NCBI RefSeq assembly: GCF_018294505.1
Contig: NC_057803.1
Span: 688,666,678-688,730,677, forward strand
Direction of reading: 5' to 3'
Length of the DNA stretch: 64,000 bases
DNA from: Triticum aestivum
Taxonomy: Eukaryota > Streptophyta > Magnoliopsida > Poales > Poaceae
Position numbers and translations under genes: made by a program. Under the pieces are notes generated by a model. The model made no database searches. It was given only the letters and a program-made list of their open reading frames with translations, and had not been told where the DNA came from. How positions within the stretch are numbered: the first letter of the stretch is position 1; each line of letters begins with the position of its first letter. Positions 34,784 through 46,063 of this stretch are shown in pieces.

Positions 34784-36356
34784 TGCTACCTCTTGAGCAA
34801 TGCGTTGGATTTCCCCGAAAAGGAGAGGATGATGCAGTAAAGTAGCGTAAGTATTTCCCTCAGTTTTTGAGAACCAAGGTATCAATCCAGTAGGAGATTC
34901 ACGCACAAGTCCCTCGTACCTACACAATACGATAGCAACTCGCAACCAACGCTTAGGGGTTGTCAATCCCTTCACGGTCACTTACGAGAGTGAGATCTGA
35001 TAGAGATAATATTTTTGGTATTTTTCATAGACAGATGCAAAGTAAAAAGTAAAAGGCAAAGTAACAACAAAGCAAGTAAATAAAGTGATATAGATTGATA
35101 TGATGAGAATAAACACGGGGGCCATAGGTTTCACTAGTGGCTTCTCTTAAGAGCATAAGTATTCTACGGTGGGTGAACAAATTACGGTTGAGCAATTGAT
35201 AGAAAAGCGAATAATTATGAGATTATCTAGGTATGATCATGTATATAGGCATCACATCCAAAACAAGTAGATCGAAACGATTCTGCATCTACTACTATTA
35301 CTCCACTCATCGACCGCTATCCAGCATGCATCTAGAGTATTAAGTAAAACAGAGTAACGCTTTAAGTAAGATGACATGATGTAGAGGGATAAATTCATGC
35401 AATATGATAAAAACCCCATCTTGTTATCCTCGATGGCAACAATACAATACTTGCCTTGCAACTCTTTCTGTCACTGAGTAAGGACACCGCAAGATTGAAC
35501 CCAAAGCTAAAAACTTCTCCCATTGCAAGAACTACCAATCTAGTTGGCCAAACCAAACGGATAATTCGAAGAGACTTGCAAAGATAACTCAATCATACAT
35601 AAAAGAATTCGGAGAAGAATCAAATATTGTTCATAGATAAGCTGGATCATTAACCCACAATTCATCGGTCTGAACAAAAGCTCGTTCTAAGAAGATTACA
35701 TCGAATAGATCTCCACAAGAGAGGGGGAGGACATTGTATTGAGATCCAAAAAGAGAGAAGAAGCCATCTAGCTAATAACTATGGACCCGAAGGTCTGAAG
35801 TAAACTACTCACACTTCATCGGAGAGGCTATGGTGTTGATGTAGAAGCCCTCCGTGGTAGATGCCCTCTCCGGCGGAGCTTCGGAACAGGCCCCAAGATG
35901 GGATCTCGCGGATACAGAAGGTTGCGGCGGTGGAATTAGGTTTTTGGCTCCGTATCTGATCTGACGGGGGTACGTAGGTATATATAGGAGGAAGGAGTAC
36001 GTCGGTGGAGCTCCGAGGGGCCCACGAGGCAGGGGGGGCGCGCCCAGGGGGGCGGTGCGCCCTCCACCCTCATGACCGCCTCTGGCACTTCTTGGAGTAG
36101 GGTCCAAGTCTCCTGGATCACGTTCGGTGAGAAAATCACGTTCCCGAAGGTTTTATTCCGTTTGGACTCCGTTTGATATTCTGTTTCTTCGAAATACTGA
36201 AATAGGCAAAAAACAACAATTCTGGGCCGGGCCTCCGGTTAATAGGTTAGTCCCAAAAATAATATGAAAGTGGAAAATAAAGCCCAATATAGTTCAAAAC
36301 AGTAGACAACGTAGCATGGAGTAATAAAAAATTATAGATACGTTGGAGACGTATCA
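34784..36356 (-). repeat. Right (5') LTR of the Gypsy element, 1573 bp
   Basis: TG...CA boundaries and a TATATATA box at 35979-35986 (minus strand). Followed by the imperfect duplication ACGAG at 36357-36361 and then TNP2 sequence. Confidence 0.93.
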
Positions 36357-37079
36357 ACGAGCGCCCCAGGAAGAGGGTTCCTGCCAAGGTGATGTGGTAT
36401 GCTCCTATAATACCATTGGTGAAACGTCTATTCAGAAACAAAGAGCATGCCAAGTTGCTGTGATGGCACAAAGAGGACCATAAGAAAGAGGGGAAGTTGA
36501 GAGCACCCGCAGACGGGTCGCAGTGGAAAAAAATCGAGAGAAAGTGGGGAGACTTTGCAGGTGACGCAAGGAATGCATGGTTTGGTTTATGTGCGGATGG
36601 CATTACTCCTTTTGGGGAGTAGAGCAGCAATCATAGCACCTGGCCCGTGACTCTATGTATATATAACCTTCCTCCTTGGCTGTGCATGAAGCGGAACTTC
36701 ATTATGATGCCAGTGCTCATACAAGGCCCTAAGCAACCCGACAACGACATTGATTTGTACCTAAGGCCATTAGTTGAAGAACTTTTACAGCAGTGGAATG
36801 GAAAAGGTGTACGTGTGTGTGATGAGCACGACGAGCAGGAATTTGACCTACATGTGTTGCTGTTTGTAACCATCAATGATTGGCCTGCTGCCAGTAACCT
36901 TTTATGACAAACAAACAAGGGATACCACACATTCATGCACTGTTTACATGACACCAAAAGTATATATTTGGACAAATGCAGGAATAGTGTTTATCTGGGG
37001 CATCGTCGATTTCTTCCGACCAACCATCAATGTCGAAAGAAAGGCAAGCATTTCAAAGGCGAGGCAGATCACCGAAAGA
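36357..37079 (+). pseudogene. CACTA TNP2 transposase fragment, 3' part
   Basis: Resumes exactly where 20795 stopped. Plus-strand fragments read KVMWYAPIIP, ADGSQWKKIERKW, WFGLCADGITPFG, YNLPPWLCMKRNFIMMPVLI (36647-36907), then DNDIDLYLRPLVEELLQQWN and VTINDWPAASNL, ending in the RKGKHFKGEADHRKK region. This is the Transposase_21 (Tnp2) core up to, but not including, the IDVMH motif. Stops and frameshifts break it at about 36470, 36620 and 36905. It abruptly gives way to the 354-bp direct repeat at 37080. Confidence 0.88.
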
Positions 37080-37430
37080 AGCGTGTACTAGTTACTAATT
37101 GCTGTAGCAGGCCAACTAACAATCACCCGACTGATTCTAGCCATAAACAACACAGGCACGCGAGCAAGTCGTTGGTAGCAAACTTGCTGAAGTTTATCAA
37201 ACTTATCAAGACGTATTCAAAAATAGTCTTCTTGCAAAGCCCTCGTCACAAGGAATACAAATTTGCAGCAAAACATAAATTGGATTTTTGTTTCAAAAGA
37301 TACACAGTAATAGATTCAAAAATGAAAGTCAAAAGAAAAAGCCTGCGAGGTTGGATGGCTGGAGCTGCGAAAAGCTGCCACACATGGACCCCAAATCATC
37401 TTTGGAAATTAGACTGCAAGCTTAGGTACC
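37080..37430. repeat. 354-bp direct repeat, copy B (partner 19352-19705)
   Basis: Starts GCGTGTACTAGTTACTAATT, as copy A does, and is similar throughout. Copy A lies about 1.2 kb before the TNP2 fragment and copy B directly after it. The TNP2 reading frame runs into this copy for 90 residues, producing an accidental fusion frame (36935-37444). Confidence 0.8.
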
Positions 37431-37831
37431 TCGTAACATATTGAGTAATAGTTATAATATCAATGACAGTATGTTACCTAGGTACAACTACGACTGCTCC
37501 GCCGGGCAAAGCCCTTGCATCCGACGACGACGGCGGAGGTACTGCGTACCCTCTCGAGTCTATGGGTGGCGTGGCACATGATAATCCCCAAGTGCAGGGA
37601 TTCACCGTAGCAATTTCCAAAGGTGGAAGTGATAAGCATGGGGTGTCGAACCCACAAGGAGCTAAAGGTAAGATCAATATTATCTCAAGTCCTATCTTCC
37701 ACTGATATGATTCTACGTACACCGAACATTTTCTTCCAACTTGAAACGAGAAATAAAACTATGTTGTGGGTATGAAGAGGATAACTTTGCATGATATCGG
37801 AGAGCGAAAATATAAGAGTAGGTACTGTTAT

Positions 37832-39569
37832 TTTTGGGGATCGTTGCAGAAATTAAAGTTTTCTACGCATCACCAAGATGAATCTATGGAGTTTACTAGC
37901 AACGAGAGGGGAGTGCATCTTCATACCTTTGAAGATCGCGATGCGGAAGCGTTGCAAGAACGCGGTCGGTGGAGTCGTACACGAAGCGATTCAGATCGAG
38001 GCCGAATCCGATCTTAGCACCGAATAACGGTGCCTCCGCGTTCAACACACGTGCAGCCCGGTGACGTATCCCACGCCTTGATCCAGTAAGGGAGAGGGAG
38101 AGGTTGGGGAAGACTCCGTCCATCAGCAGCACGACGGCGTGGTGGTGGTGGAGGAGCGTAGCACTCTAGCAGGGCTTCGCCAAGCACTGCGAGAGACGAG
38201 GAGGGAGAGGGGTAGGGTGCGCCAAGAGAGAGGGAGACTCGTGTCCCTAGCATCCCCAAAACCCCCACTATATATAGGGGAAGGGGAGGGGGGCGCCGCC
38301 CCCCTAGATCCATCTAGAGGGGGGGGGGCTAGGGGGGGCAACAGCCCCCTTAGTGTTTCTAACTAGGGGGGGCGCCCGCCCGCAGTGGGGGGGCAGCAGC
38401 CCCCTAGGGTTTCCAACCCTAGGTGCCTCGGGCCCTTGGGGGAGCGCACCAGCCCACTAAGGGGCTGGTTCCCACCCAACTACAGCCCATTAGGTCCTTC
38501 GGGGCAGGTGGACCCCCGAAACCCCTTCGGTGGTCCCGGTACAATACCGATAAACCCCGAAACCTTTCTGGTGACTGAAACTGGACTTCCCATATATAAA
38601 TCTTCACCTCCGGACCATTCTGGAACTCCTCATGATGTCCGAGATCTCATCCGGGACTCCGAACAACATTCGGTAACCACGTACATCTATTCCCTATAAC
38701 CCCAACGTCATCGAACCTTAAGTGTGTAGACCCTACGGGTTCGGGAACTATGCAGACATGACCGAGACATCTCTCCTGCCAATAACCAACAACGGGATCT
38801 GGATACCCATGTTGGCTCCCACGTGTTCCACGATGATCTCATCGGATGAACCACGATGTCAAGGATTCAATCAATCCCGTATACAATTCCCTTTGTCAAT
38901 CAGCATGTTACTTGCCCAAGATTCGATCGTCGGTATCCCAATACCTCGTTCAATCTCGTTATCGGCAAGTCACTTTACTCGTTCCGTAATGCATGATCCC
39001 GTGACCAACTACTTAGTCACATTGAGCTCATTATGATGATGAATTACCGAGTGGGCCCAGTGATACCTCTCCGTCATACGAAGTGACAAATCCCAGTCTC
39101 GATTCGTGCCAACCCAACAAACACTTTCGAAGATACCTGTAGTGCACCTTTATAGCCACCCAGTTATGTTGTGATCTTTGGTACACTCAAAGCATTCCTA
39201 CGGTATCCGGGAGTTGCACGATCTCATGGTCTAAGGAAATGATACTTGACATTAGAAAAGCTCTAGCAGACGAACTACACGATCTTGTGCTATGCTTAGG
39301 ATTGGGTCTTGTCCATCACATCATTCTCCTAATGATGTGATCCCGTTATCAATAACATCCAATGTCCATGGTCAGGTAACCGTAACCATCTATTGTTCAA
39401 CGAGCTAGTCAACTAGAGGCTCACTAGGGACATGTTGTGGTCTATGTATTCACACATGTATTGCGATTTCCGGATAACACAATTATAGCATGAACAATAG
39501 ACAATTATCATGAATAAGGAAATATAATAATAACCATTTTATTATTGCCTCTAGGGCATATTTTTAACA
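37832..39569 (-). repeat. Left (3') LTR of Copia 2, 1738 bp
   Basis: TATATATA box at 38269-38276 read on the minus strand, followed on the plus strand by an extremely G-rich tract at 38276-38340. This LTR is complete, unlike its partner, and supplies the sequence lost in the gap at 44495-44857. Confidence 0.93.
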
Positions 39570-39601
39570 GTCTTCCACTTGCACTAGAGTCAATAATCTA
39601 G

Positions 39602-40045
39602 TTACATTGTGATGAATCGAACACCCATAGAGTTCAAATGTTGATCATGTTTCGCCCGTGGAAGAGGTTTAGTCAACGGATCTACGACATTCAAATCCGT
39701 ATGCACTTTACAAATATCTATGTCTCCATTTTGAACATTTTCACGAATGGAGTTGAAGCGACGCTTGATGAGCCTAGTCTTCTTGTGAAACCTAGGCTCC
39801 TTGGCAAGGGCAATAGCTCTAGTGTTGTCACAGAAGAGAGTCATCGACCCCGTTGCATTTGGAATAACTCCTAGGTCGGTAATGAACTCCTTCATCCAGA
39901 TTGCTTCATGTGCTGCCTCCGAGGCTGCCATGTACTCCGCTTCACATGTAGATCCCGCCACAACGCTTTGCTTGCAACTGCACCAGCTGACTGCCCCACT
40001 ACTCAAAATATACACGTATCCGATTTGTGACTTAGAGTCATCCAT
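39602..40045 (-). pseudogene. Copia 2 RNase H domain
   Basis: A 147-residue minus-strand frame begins DDSKSQIGYVYILSSGAVSW and continues through SVVAGSTCEAEYMAASEAAHEAIW, FCDNTRAIALAKEPRFHKKT, NGDIDICKVHTDLNVVDPLT and a C-terminal tail. The Glu and Asp of the RNase H active site (CEAEY and FCDN) are visible. RNase H removes the RNA strand during cDNA synthesis. The frame is intact at its end, but it is joined upstream to the start of the RT domain by a deletion. Confidence 0.9.
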
Positions 40046-40270
40046 ATTTCATAATCATAGAATGCGGCAATTGCTAATATGATTCAGACGGACTTCAGCT
40101 TCGCTACGGGTGAGAAGGTCTCATCGTAGTCAACCCCTTGAACTTGTCGATAACCCTTAGCGACAAGTCGAGCTTTATAGATGGCAACATTACCATCCGC
40201 GTCCTTCTTCTTCTTAAAGATCCATTTACTTTCTATCGCTCGCCGATCATCGGGCAAATCTGTCAAAGTC
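40046..40270 (-). pseudogene. Copia 2 reverse transcriptase N-terminus with core deleted
   Basis: The frame at 40084-40266 gives [40 protein letters not shown] and SPVAKL, the opening motif of RVT_2. Just beyond, the minus strand goes from AAFYDYE-like sequence directly into MDDSKSQIGY of RNase H at about 40045-40060. Everything between, including the palm and the YVDD box, is missing. Compared with Copia 1 and the usual family length, several hundred codons of RVT_2 are gone. No frame can restore a polymerase. Confidence 0.9.
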
Positions 40271-41215
40271 CATACTTTTTTTCATACATCGATCCTATCT
40301 TGGATTGCATGGCTTCAAGCCATTTGTTTGAATCTGGGCCCGCCATCACTTCTTCATAGTTCGAAGGTTCACCGTTGTCTAACAACATGATTTCCAGGAC
40401 AGGGTTGCCGTACCACTCTGGTGCGGAACGTGTCCTTGTGGACCTACGAAGTTTAGTGGTAACTTGATCATGATCGTCATCACTAACTTCCTCTCTAGTC
40501 GGTGCAGGCACCACAAAAACATTTTCTTGCGCGGCGCTACTCTCTGGTTCAGGAGGGGTCATCTCATCAAGTTCCACTTTCCTCCACTTACTTCTTTCGA
40601 GAGAAACTCTTACTCCAGAAAGGACCTGTTCTTGACAACGAAGATCTTGACTTCGGATCTGAGGTAGAAGGTATACCCAATGGTTTCCTTCAGGTATCCT
40701 ATGAAGACACATTTTTCCGACTTGGGTTCGAGCTTTTTAGGTTGAAGTTTCTTGACATAACCATCGCATTCCCAAACTTTTAGAAATGACAACTTAGGTT
40801 TCTTCCCAAACCATAATTCATACGGTGTCGTCTCAACGGATTTCGACGGAGCCCTATTTGAAGTGAATGCGGCAGTCTCTAAAGCATAACCCCAAAATGA
40901 TAGTGGTAGATCGGTAAGAGACTTCATAGATCGCACCATATCCAATAGAGTACGATTACGATGTTCGGACACACCATTATGCTGAGGTGTTCCAGGCGGC
41001 GTGAGTTGTGAAACAATTCCACATTTCCTTAAGTGCATGTCAAATTCGTGACTCAAATATTCCCCTCCATGATCTGATCTTAAGAACTTTATTTTCCTGT
41101 CACGTTGATTTTCAACCTCACTCTGAAATTCCTTGAACTTTTCAAAGGTCTCAGACATTTGTTTCATTAAGTAGACATACCCATATCTCCTTAAGTCATC
41201 AGTGAGGGTGAGAAC
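40263..41215 (-). pseudogene. Copia 2 integrase, C-terminal part and linker to RT
   Basis: The 185-residue frame 40610-41167 carries FLRSDHGGEYLSHEF (second Asp at residue 32) and PQHNGVSEHRNRT (Glu at residue 68). That is exactly 35 residues between, the D,D35E spacing. It then has SFWGYALETAAFTSNRAPSK and the CVFIGY module. A different frame (40263-40712) continues with an acidic linker and TRTRSAPEWYGNPV ahead of the RT. This frame is in phase with the gag-protease frame upstream, from which it is separated only by the stop at 41216-41218 and about 16 codons. Confidence 0.9.
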
Positions 41216-42765
41216 TTAATGATAGCCACCGCGAGCCTCAACGCTCATTGGACCGCCCACATCAGTATGTATGATTTCCAACAAGTTGGTTGCTTGCTCC
41301 ATTGTTCCGGAGAACAGAGTCTTGGTCATTTTGCCCATGAGGCATGGTTCGCACGTGTCAAATGATTCATAATCAAGAGACTCCAAAAGTCCATCTGTAT
41401 GGAGTTTCTTCATGCGTTTGACACCAATGTGACCAAGGTGGCAGTGCCACAAGTATGCGGGACTATCATTATCAACCTTACATTTCTTGGCATTCACACT
41501 ATGAATATGTGTAACATCATGTTCGAGATTCATTAAGAATAAACCAATGACCAGCGGGGCATGACCATAACACATATCTCTCATATAAATGGAACAATAA
41601 TTATTCTCAGATTTAAATGAGTAGCCATCTCGCATTAAATGAGATCCAGATACAATGTTCATGCTCAAAGCTGGCACTAAATAACAATTATTAAGGTTTA
41701 AAACTAATCCCGTAGGTAAATGTAGAGGCAGCATGCCGGCAGCGATCACATCGACCTTGGAAGCATTCCTGACACGCATCGTCACCTTGTCCTTCGCCAG
41801 TCTCCGCTTATTCCGCAGCTCCTGTTTTGAGTTACAAATATGAGCAACCGCACCGGTATCAAATACCCAGGAGCTACTACGAGTACTTGTAAGGTACACA
41901 TCAATAACATGTATATCACATATACCTTTGGTGTTGCCGGCCTTCTTGTCTGCTAAGTACTTGGGGCAGTTCCGCTTCCAGTGACCGTTTCCCTTGCAAT
42001 AAAAGCACTCAGTCTCAGACTTGGGTCCATTCTTTGGCTTCTTCCCGGCAGGTTGCTCACCAGGCACGGCAACTCCCTTGCCGTCTTTCTTGAAGCTCTT
42101 TTTACCCTTGCCTTTCTTGAACTTAGTGGTTTTATTCACCATTAACACATGATGTTCCTTTTTGATCTCCACCTCCGCTGATTTCAACATTGAATACACC
42201 TCAGGAATGGTTTTCTCCATCCCCTGCATATTGAAGTTCATCACAAAGCTCTTGTAGCTAGGTGGAAGCGACTGAAGGATTCTGTCAACGACAGCGTCAT
42301 CCGAGAGATTAACTCCCAGCTGAGACAAGCGGTTGTGCAACCCAAACATTTTGAGTATGTGTTCACTGACGAAACTATTCTCCTCCATCTTACAACTGTA
42401 GAACTTGTTGGAGACTTCATATCTCTCGACCCAGGCATGAGCTTGGAAAACCATTTTCAGCTCTTGGAACATCTCATATGCTCCGTGCTGCTCGAAACGC
42501 TTTTGGAGCCCCGGTTCTAAGCTGTAAAGCAGGCCGCACTGAACCAGGGAGTAATCATCAACACGCGACTACCAGGCGTTCATAACATCTGGATTCGCCG
42601 GGATGGTGCTTCACCTAGCGGTGCTTCAAGGACATATGCTTTCTTGGCAGCTATGAGGATGATCCTAAAGTTCTGGACCCAGTCCGTATAGTTGCTACCA
42701 TCGTCTTTCAGCTTGGTTTTCTCTAGGAACGCGTTGAAGTTGAGGTTGACATTAGCGTGGGCCAT
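41216..42765 (-). pseudogene. Copia 2 gag-protease-integrase N-terminal polyprotein
   Basis: gag starts at the ATG at 42765 (MAHANVNLNFNAFLEKTKL), is broken by a frameshift near 42580, and resumes in a 418-residue frame (42472-41216). In that frame the UBN2-type gag covers residues 1-110, a basic linker 115-150, the zinc knuckle C156-C159-H164-C169, the protease Asp-Thr-Gly 205-207, the pre-integrase HHCC region with H343/H347 and C374/C377, and the first integrase Asp at 404 (HTDVGGP). It ends at an in-frame TAA (41216-41218), after which integrase continues in the same frame. This is the best preserved coding region in the window. It was probably able to make capsid protein until recently. 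Confidence 0.9.
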
Positions 42766-42779
42766 TTGATCTACACGAC

Positions 42780-44028
42780 ATATTGTAAAGATTTTAGACT
42801 AAGTTCATGATAATTAAGTTCATCTAATCAAATTATTAATGAACTCCCACTCAGACAGACATCCCTCTAGTCATCTTAGTGATACACGATCCGAGTCAAC
42901 TAGGCCGTGTCCGATCATCACGTGAGACGGACTAGTCATCATCGGTGAACATATTCATGTTGATCGTATCTGCTATACGACTCATGTTCGACCTTTCGGT
43001 CTCTTGTGTTCCGAGGCCATGTCTGTACATGCTAGGCTCGTCAAGTCAACCTAAGTGTATTGCGTGTGTAAATCTAGCTTACACCCTTTGTATGCGAACG
43101 TTAGAACCTATCACACCCGATCATCACGTGGTGCTTCGGAACAACGAACCTTCGCAACGGTGCACAGTTAGGGGGAACACTTTCTTGAAATTTAAGCGAG
43201 GGATCATCTTATTTATGCTACCGTCATTCTAAGCAAATAAGATGCAAAACATGATAAACATCACATGCAATCAAATAGTGACATGATATGGCCAATATCA
43301 TCTTGCTCCTTTTGATCTCCATATTCGGGGCGCCATGATCATCATCGTCACCGTCATGACACCATGATCTCCTTCATCGTGTCTTCATGAAGCTGTTTCA
43401 CCAACTATTACTTCTACTACTATGGCTAACGGTTTAGCAATAAAGTAAAGTAATTACATGGCATTATTCAATGACACACATGTCATACAATAAAATAAGA
43501 CAACTCCTATGGCTCCTGCCGGTTGTCATACTCATCGACATGCAAGTCATGATTCCTATTACAAGAACATGATCAATCTCATATATCACATATATTTCAT
43601 TCATCACATCCTTTGGCCATATCACATCACAAGGCAAATGCTGCAAGAACAAGTTAGACGTCCTCTAATTGTCGTTGCAAATAATTTTTATGTGGCTACT
43701 ATAGGTTTCTAGCAAGAGCATTTCTTACCTACGCCAAAACCACAACGTGATATGCCAATTTCTATTTACCCTTCATAAGGACCCTTTTCATCGAATCCGA
43801 TCCGACTAAAGTGGGAGAGACAGACACCCGCTAGCCAGCTTATGCAACTAGTGCATGTCAGTCGGTGGAACCTGTCTCACGTAAGCATGCATGTAAGGTC
43901 GGTCCGGGCCGATTCATCCGACGATGCTGCCGAATCAAGATAAGACTAGTAACGGCAAGTAAATTGACAAAATCGACGCCCACAACAACTTGTGTTCTAC
44001 TCGTGCATAGAAACTACGCATAGACCTA
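42780..44028 (-). other. Copia 2 untranslated leader
   Basis: About 1.25 kb between gag and the primer-binding site, collinear with 28311-29503 of Copia 1 and non-coding. Confidence 0.7.
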
Positions 44029-44041
44029 GCTCATGATGCCA
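44029..44041 (-). promoter_or_regulatory. Copia 2 primer-binding site, mutated
   Basis: The minus strand reads TGGCATCATGAGC where TGGTATCAGAGC is expected for initiator-Met tRNA. The position is one base inside the 5' LTR. The differences would weaken priming. Confidence 0.7.
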
Positions 44042-44042
44042 C

Positions 44043-46063
44043 TGTTGGGGATCGTTGCAGAAATTAAAATTTTCTACGCATCACCAAGATCAATCTATGG
44101 AGTTCACTAGCAACGAGAGGGGAGTGCATCTTCGTACGTTTGAAGATTACAATGTGAAAGCGTTGCAAGAACGCGGTCGGTGGAGTCGTACACGAAGCGA
44201 TTCAGATCACGGCCGAATCCAATCTTAGCACCGAACAACGGTGCCTCCGCGTTCAACACACGTGCAGCCCAGTGACATCTCCCGTGCCTTGATCGAGCAA
44301 GCGAGAGGGAGAGGTTGGGGAAGACTTCGTCGAGCAGCAGCACGACGGCATGGTGGTGGTGGAGAAGCGTGGCACTCCAGCAGGGCTTCACCAAGCACCG
44401 CGAGAGACGAGGAGGGAGAGGGGTAGGGCTGCGCAAAGAAAGAGGGAGACTCGTGTCCCTGGCTGCCCCCAAATCCCCACTATATATAGGGGAANNNNNN
44501 NNNNNNNNNNNNNNNNNNNNNNNNNNNNNNNNNNNNNNNNNNNNNNNNNNNNNNNNNNNNNNNNNNNNNNNNNNNNNNNNNNNNNNNNNNNNNNNNNNNN
44601 NNNNNNNNNNNNNNNNNNNNNNNNNNNNNNNNNNNNNNNNNNNNNNNNNNNNNNNNNNNNNNNNNNNNNNNNNNNNNNNNNNNNNNNNNNNNNNNNNNNN
44701 NNNNNNNNNNNNNNNNNNNNNNNNNNNNNNNNNNNNNNNNNNNNNNNNNNNNNNNNNNNNNNNNNNNNNNNNNNNNNNNNNNNNNNNNNNNNNNNNNNNN
44801 NNNNNNNNNNNNNNNNNNNNNNNNNNNNNNNNNNNNNNNNNNNNNNNNNNNNNNNNNCAACCCCCTTAGGGTTTCCAACTAGGTGGGGGCGCCCGCCCCG
44901 GGGGAGGGGGGCAGCGGCCCACTAGGGTTTCCAACCCTAGGTGCCTTGGGCCCTTGGGGGTTGCACCAGCCCACTAAGAGGCTGGTTCCCACCCGAGTAC
45001 AGCCCATTAGGTCCTTCGGGGAAGGTGGAACCCCAGAACCGCTTCGGTGGTCCCGGTACAATACCGATAAACCCCGAAACCTTTCCGGTGACTGAAACTG
45101 GACTTCCCATATATAAATCTTCACCTCCAGACCATTCTGGAACTCCTCATGACGTCCGGGATCTCATCCGGGACTCTGAACAACATTCGGTAACCACATA
45201 CATCTATTCCCTATAACCCTAGCGTCATCGAACCTTAAGTGTGTAGACCCTATGGGTTCGGGAACTATGCAGACATGACCGAGACATCTCTCCGGCCAAT
45301 AACCAACAGCGAGATCTGGATACCCATGTTGGCTCCCACATGTTCCATGATGATCTCATCGGATGAACCATGATGTCAAGGATTCAATCAATCCCGTATA
45401 CAATTCCCTTGGTCAATCGGCATGTTACTTGCCCGAGATTCGATCGTCGGTATCCCAATACCTCGTTCAATCTTGTTACCGGCAAGTCACTTTACTCGTT
45501 CCGTAATGCATGATCCCATGACCAACTACTTAGACACATTCTGCTCATTATGATGATGCATTACCGAGTGGGCCCTGTGATACCTCTCCGTCATACGGAG
45601 TGACAAATCCCAGTCTCGATTCGTGCCAACCTGTAGTGCACCTTTATAGCCACCCAGTTACGTTGTGACGTTTGGTACAACCAAAGCATCCCTACGGTAT
45701 TCGGGAGTTGCACGATCTCATGGTCTAAGGAAATGATACTTTACATTAGAAAAGCTCTAGCAGATGAACTACACGATCTTTTGCTATGCTTAGAATTGGG
45801 TCTTGTGCATCACATCATTCTCCTAATGATGTGATCCCATTATCAATGACATCCAGTGTCCATGGTCAGGAAACCGTAACCATGTATTGATAAACGAGCT
45901 AGCCAACTAGAGGCTCACTAGGGACATGTTGTGGTCTATGTATTCACACATGTATTACGATTTCCGGATAACACAATTATAGCATGAACAATAGACAATT
46001 ATCATGAACAAGGAAATATAATAATAACCATTTTATTATTGCCTCTAGGGCATATTTCCAACA
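44043..46063 (-). repeat. Right (5') LTR of Copia 2, contains an assembly gap
   Basis: Starts TGTTGGGGATCGTTGCAG on the plus strand and ends CATATTTCCAACA. The TATATATA box is at 44481-44488, immediately before the gap. Apart from the gap it is collinear with the left LTR. Confidence 0.92.
44495..44857. other. Assembly gap (363 N) in the Copia 2 LTR
   Basis: The sister LTR has only 56 bp between the matching flanks (38283-38338), a nearly pure G/C tract. The gap length is therefore probably an estimate and too large by about 300 bp. Confidence 0.9.

Larger units (their letters stand above)
20796..36356 (-). mobile_element. Gypsy-type LTR retrotransposon (non-autonomous), host of a nested Copia
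   Basis: Two direct LTRs (20796-22362 and 34784-36356) begin TGATACGTCTCCAACGTATC on the minus strand. A primer-binding site for tRNA-Asp lies next to the right LTR and a polypurine tract next to the left LTR, so the element reads right to left. The flanking duplication is GCGAG (20791-20795) versus ACGAG (36357-36361), with one mismatch. Joining the flanks restores the TNP2 sequence seen uninterrupted near 54490. Without the nested Copia element the element is about 7.1 kb. No gag, protease, reverse transcriptase or integrase was recognised, and its only clear ORF is at 33864-34571, so it must have been moved in trans. The terminus resembles Sabrina/Sumana/WHAM-type wheat Gypsy families, but I cannot name the family. 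Confidence 0.92.
37832..46063 (-). mobile_element. Copia LTR retrotransposon 2, internally deleted
   Basis: LTRs at 37832-39569 and 44043-46063 are flanked by a perfect 5-bp duplication GTTAT (37827-37831 and 46064-46068). The minus-strand start TGTTAAAAATATGCCCTAG or TGTTGGAAATATGCCCTAG is the BARE-1/WIS/Angela terminus. The left copy's outer end reads TTTTGGGG where the right copy reads TGTTGGGG, so the terminal TG has mutated. gag, protease and integrase are well preserved, but the reverse transcriptase core is deleted. The two LTRs differ by several percent, often C/T or G/A changes, so this copy is older than Copia 1. Confidence 0.95.

Noticed and set aside
36935..37444. 169-residue fusion frame across the TNP2 fragment and the 354-bp repeat
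   Set aside because: The first half is out of frame with TNP2 and the second half is the unassigned repeat; the join is accidental.
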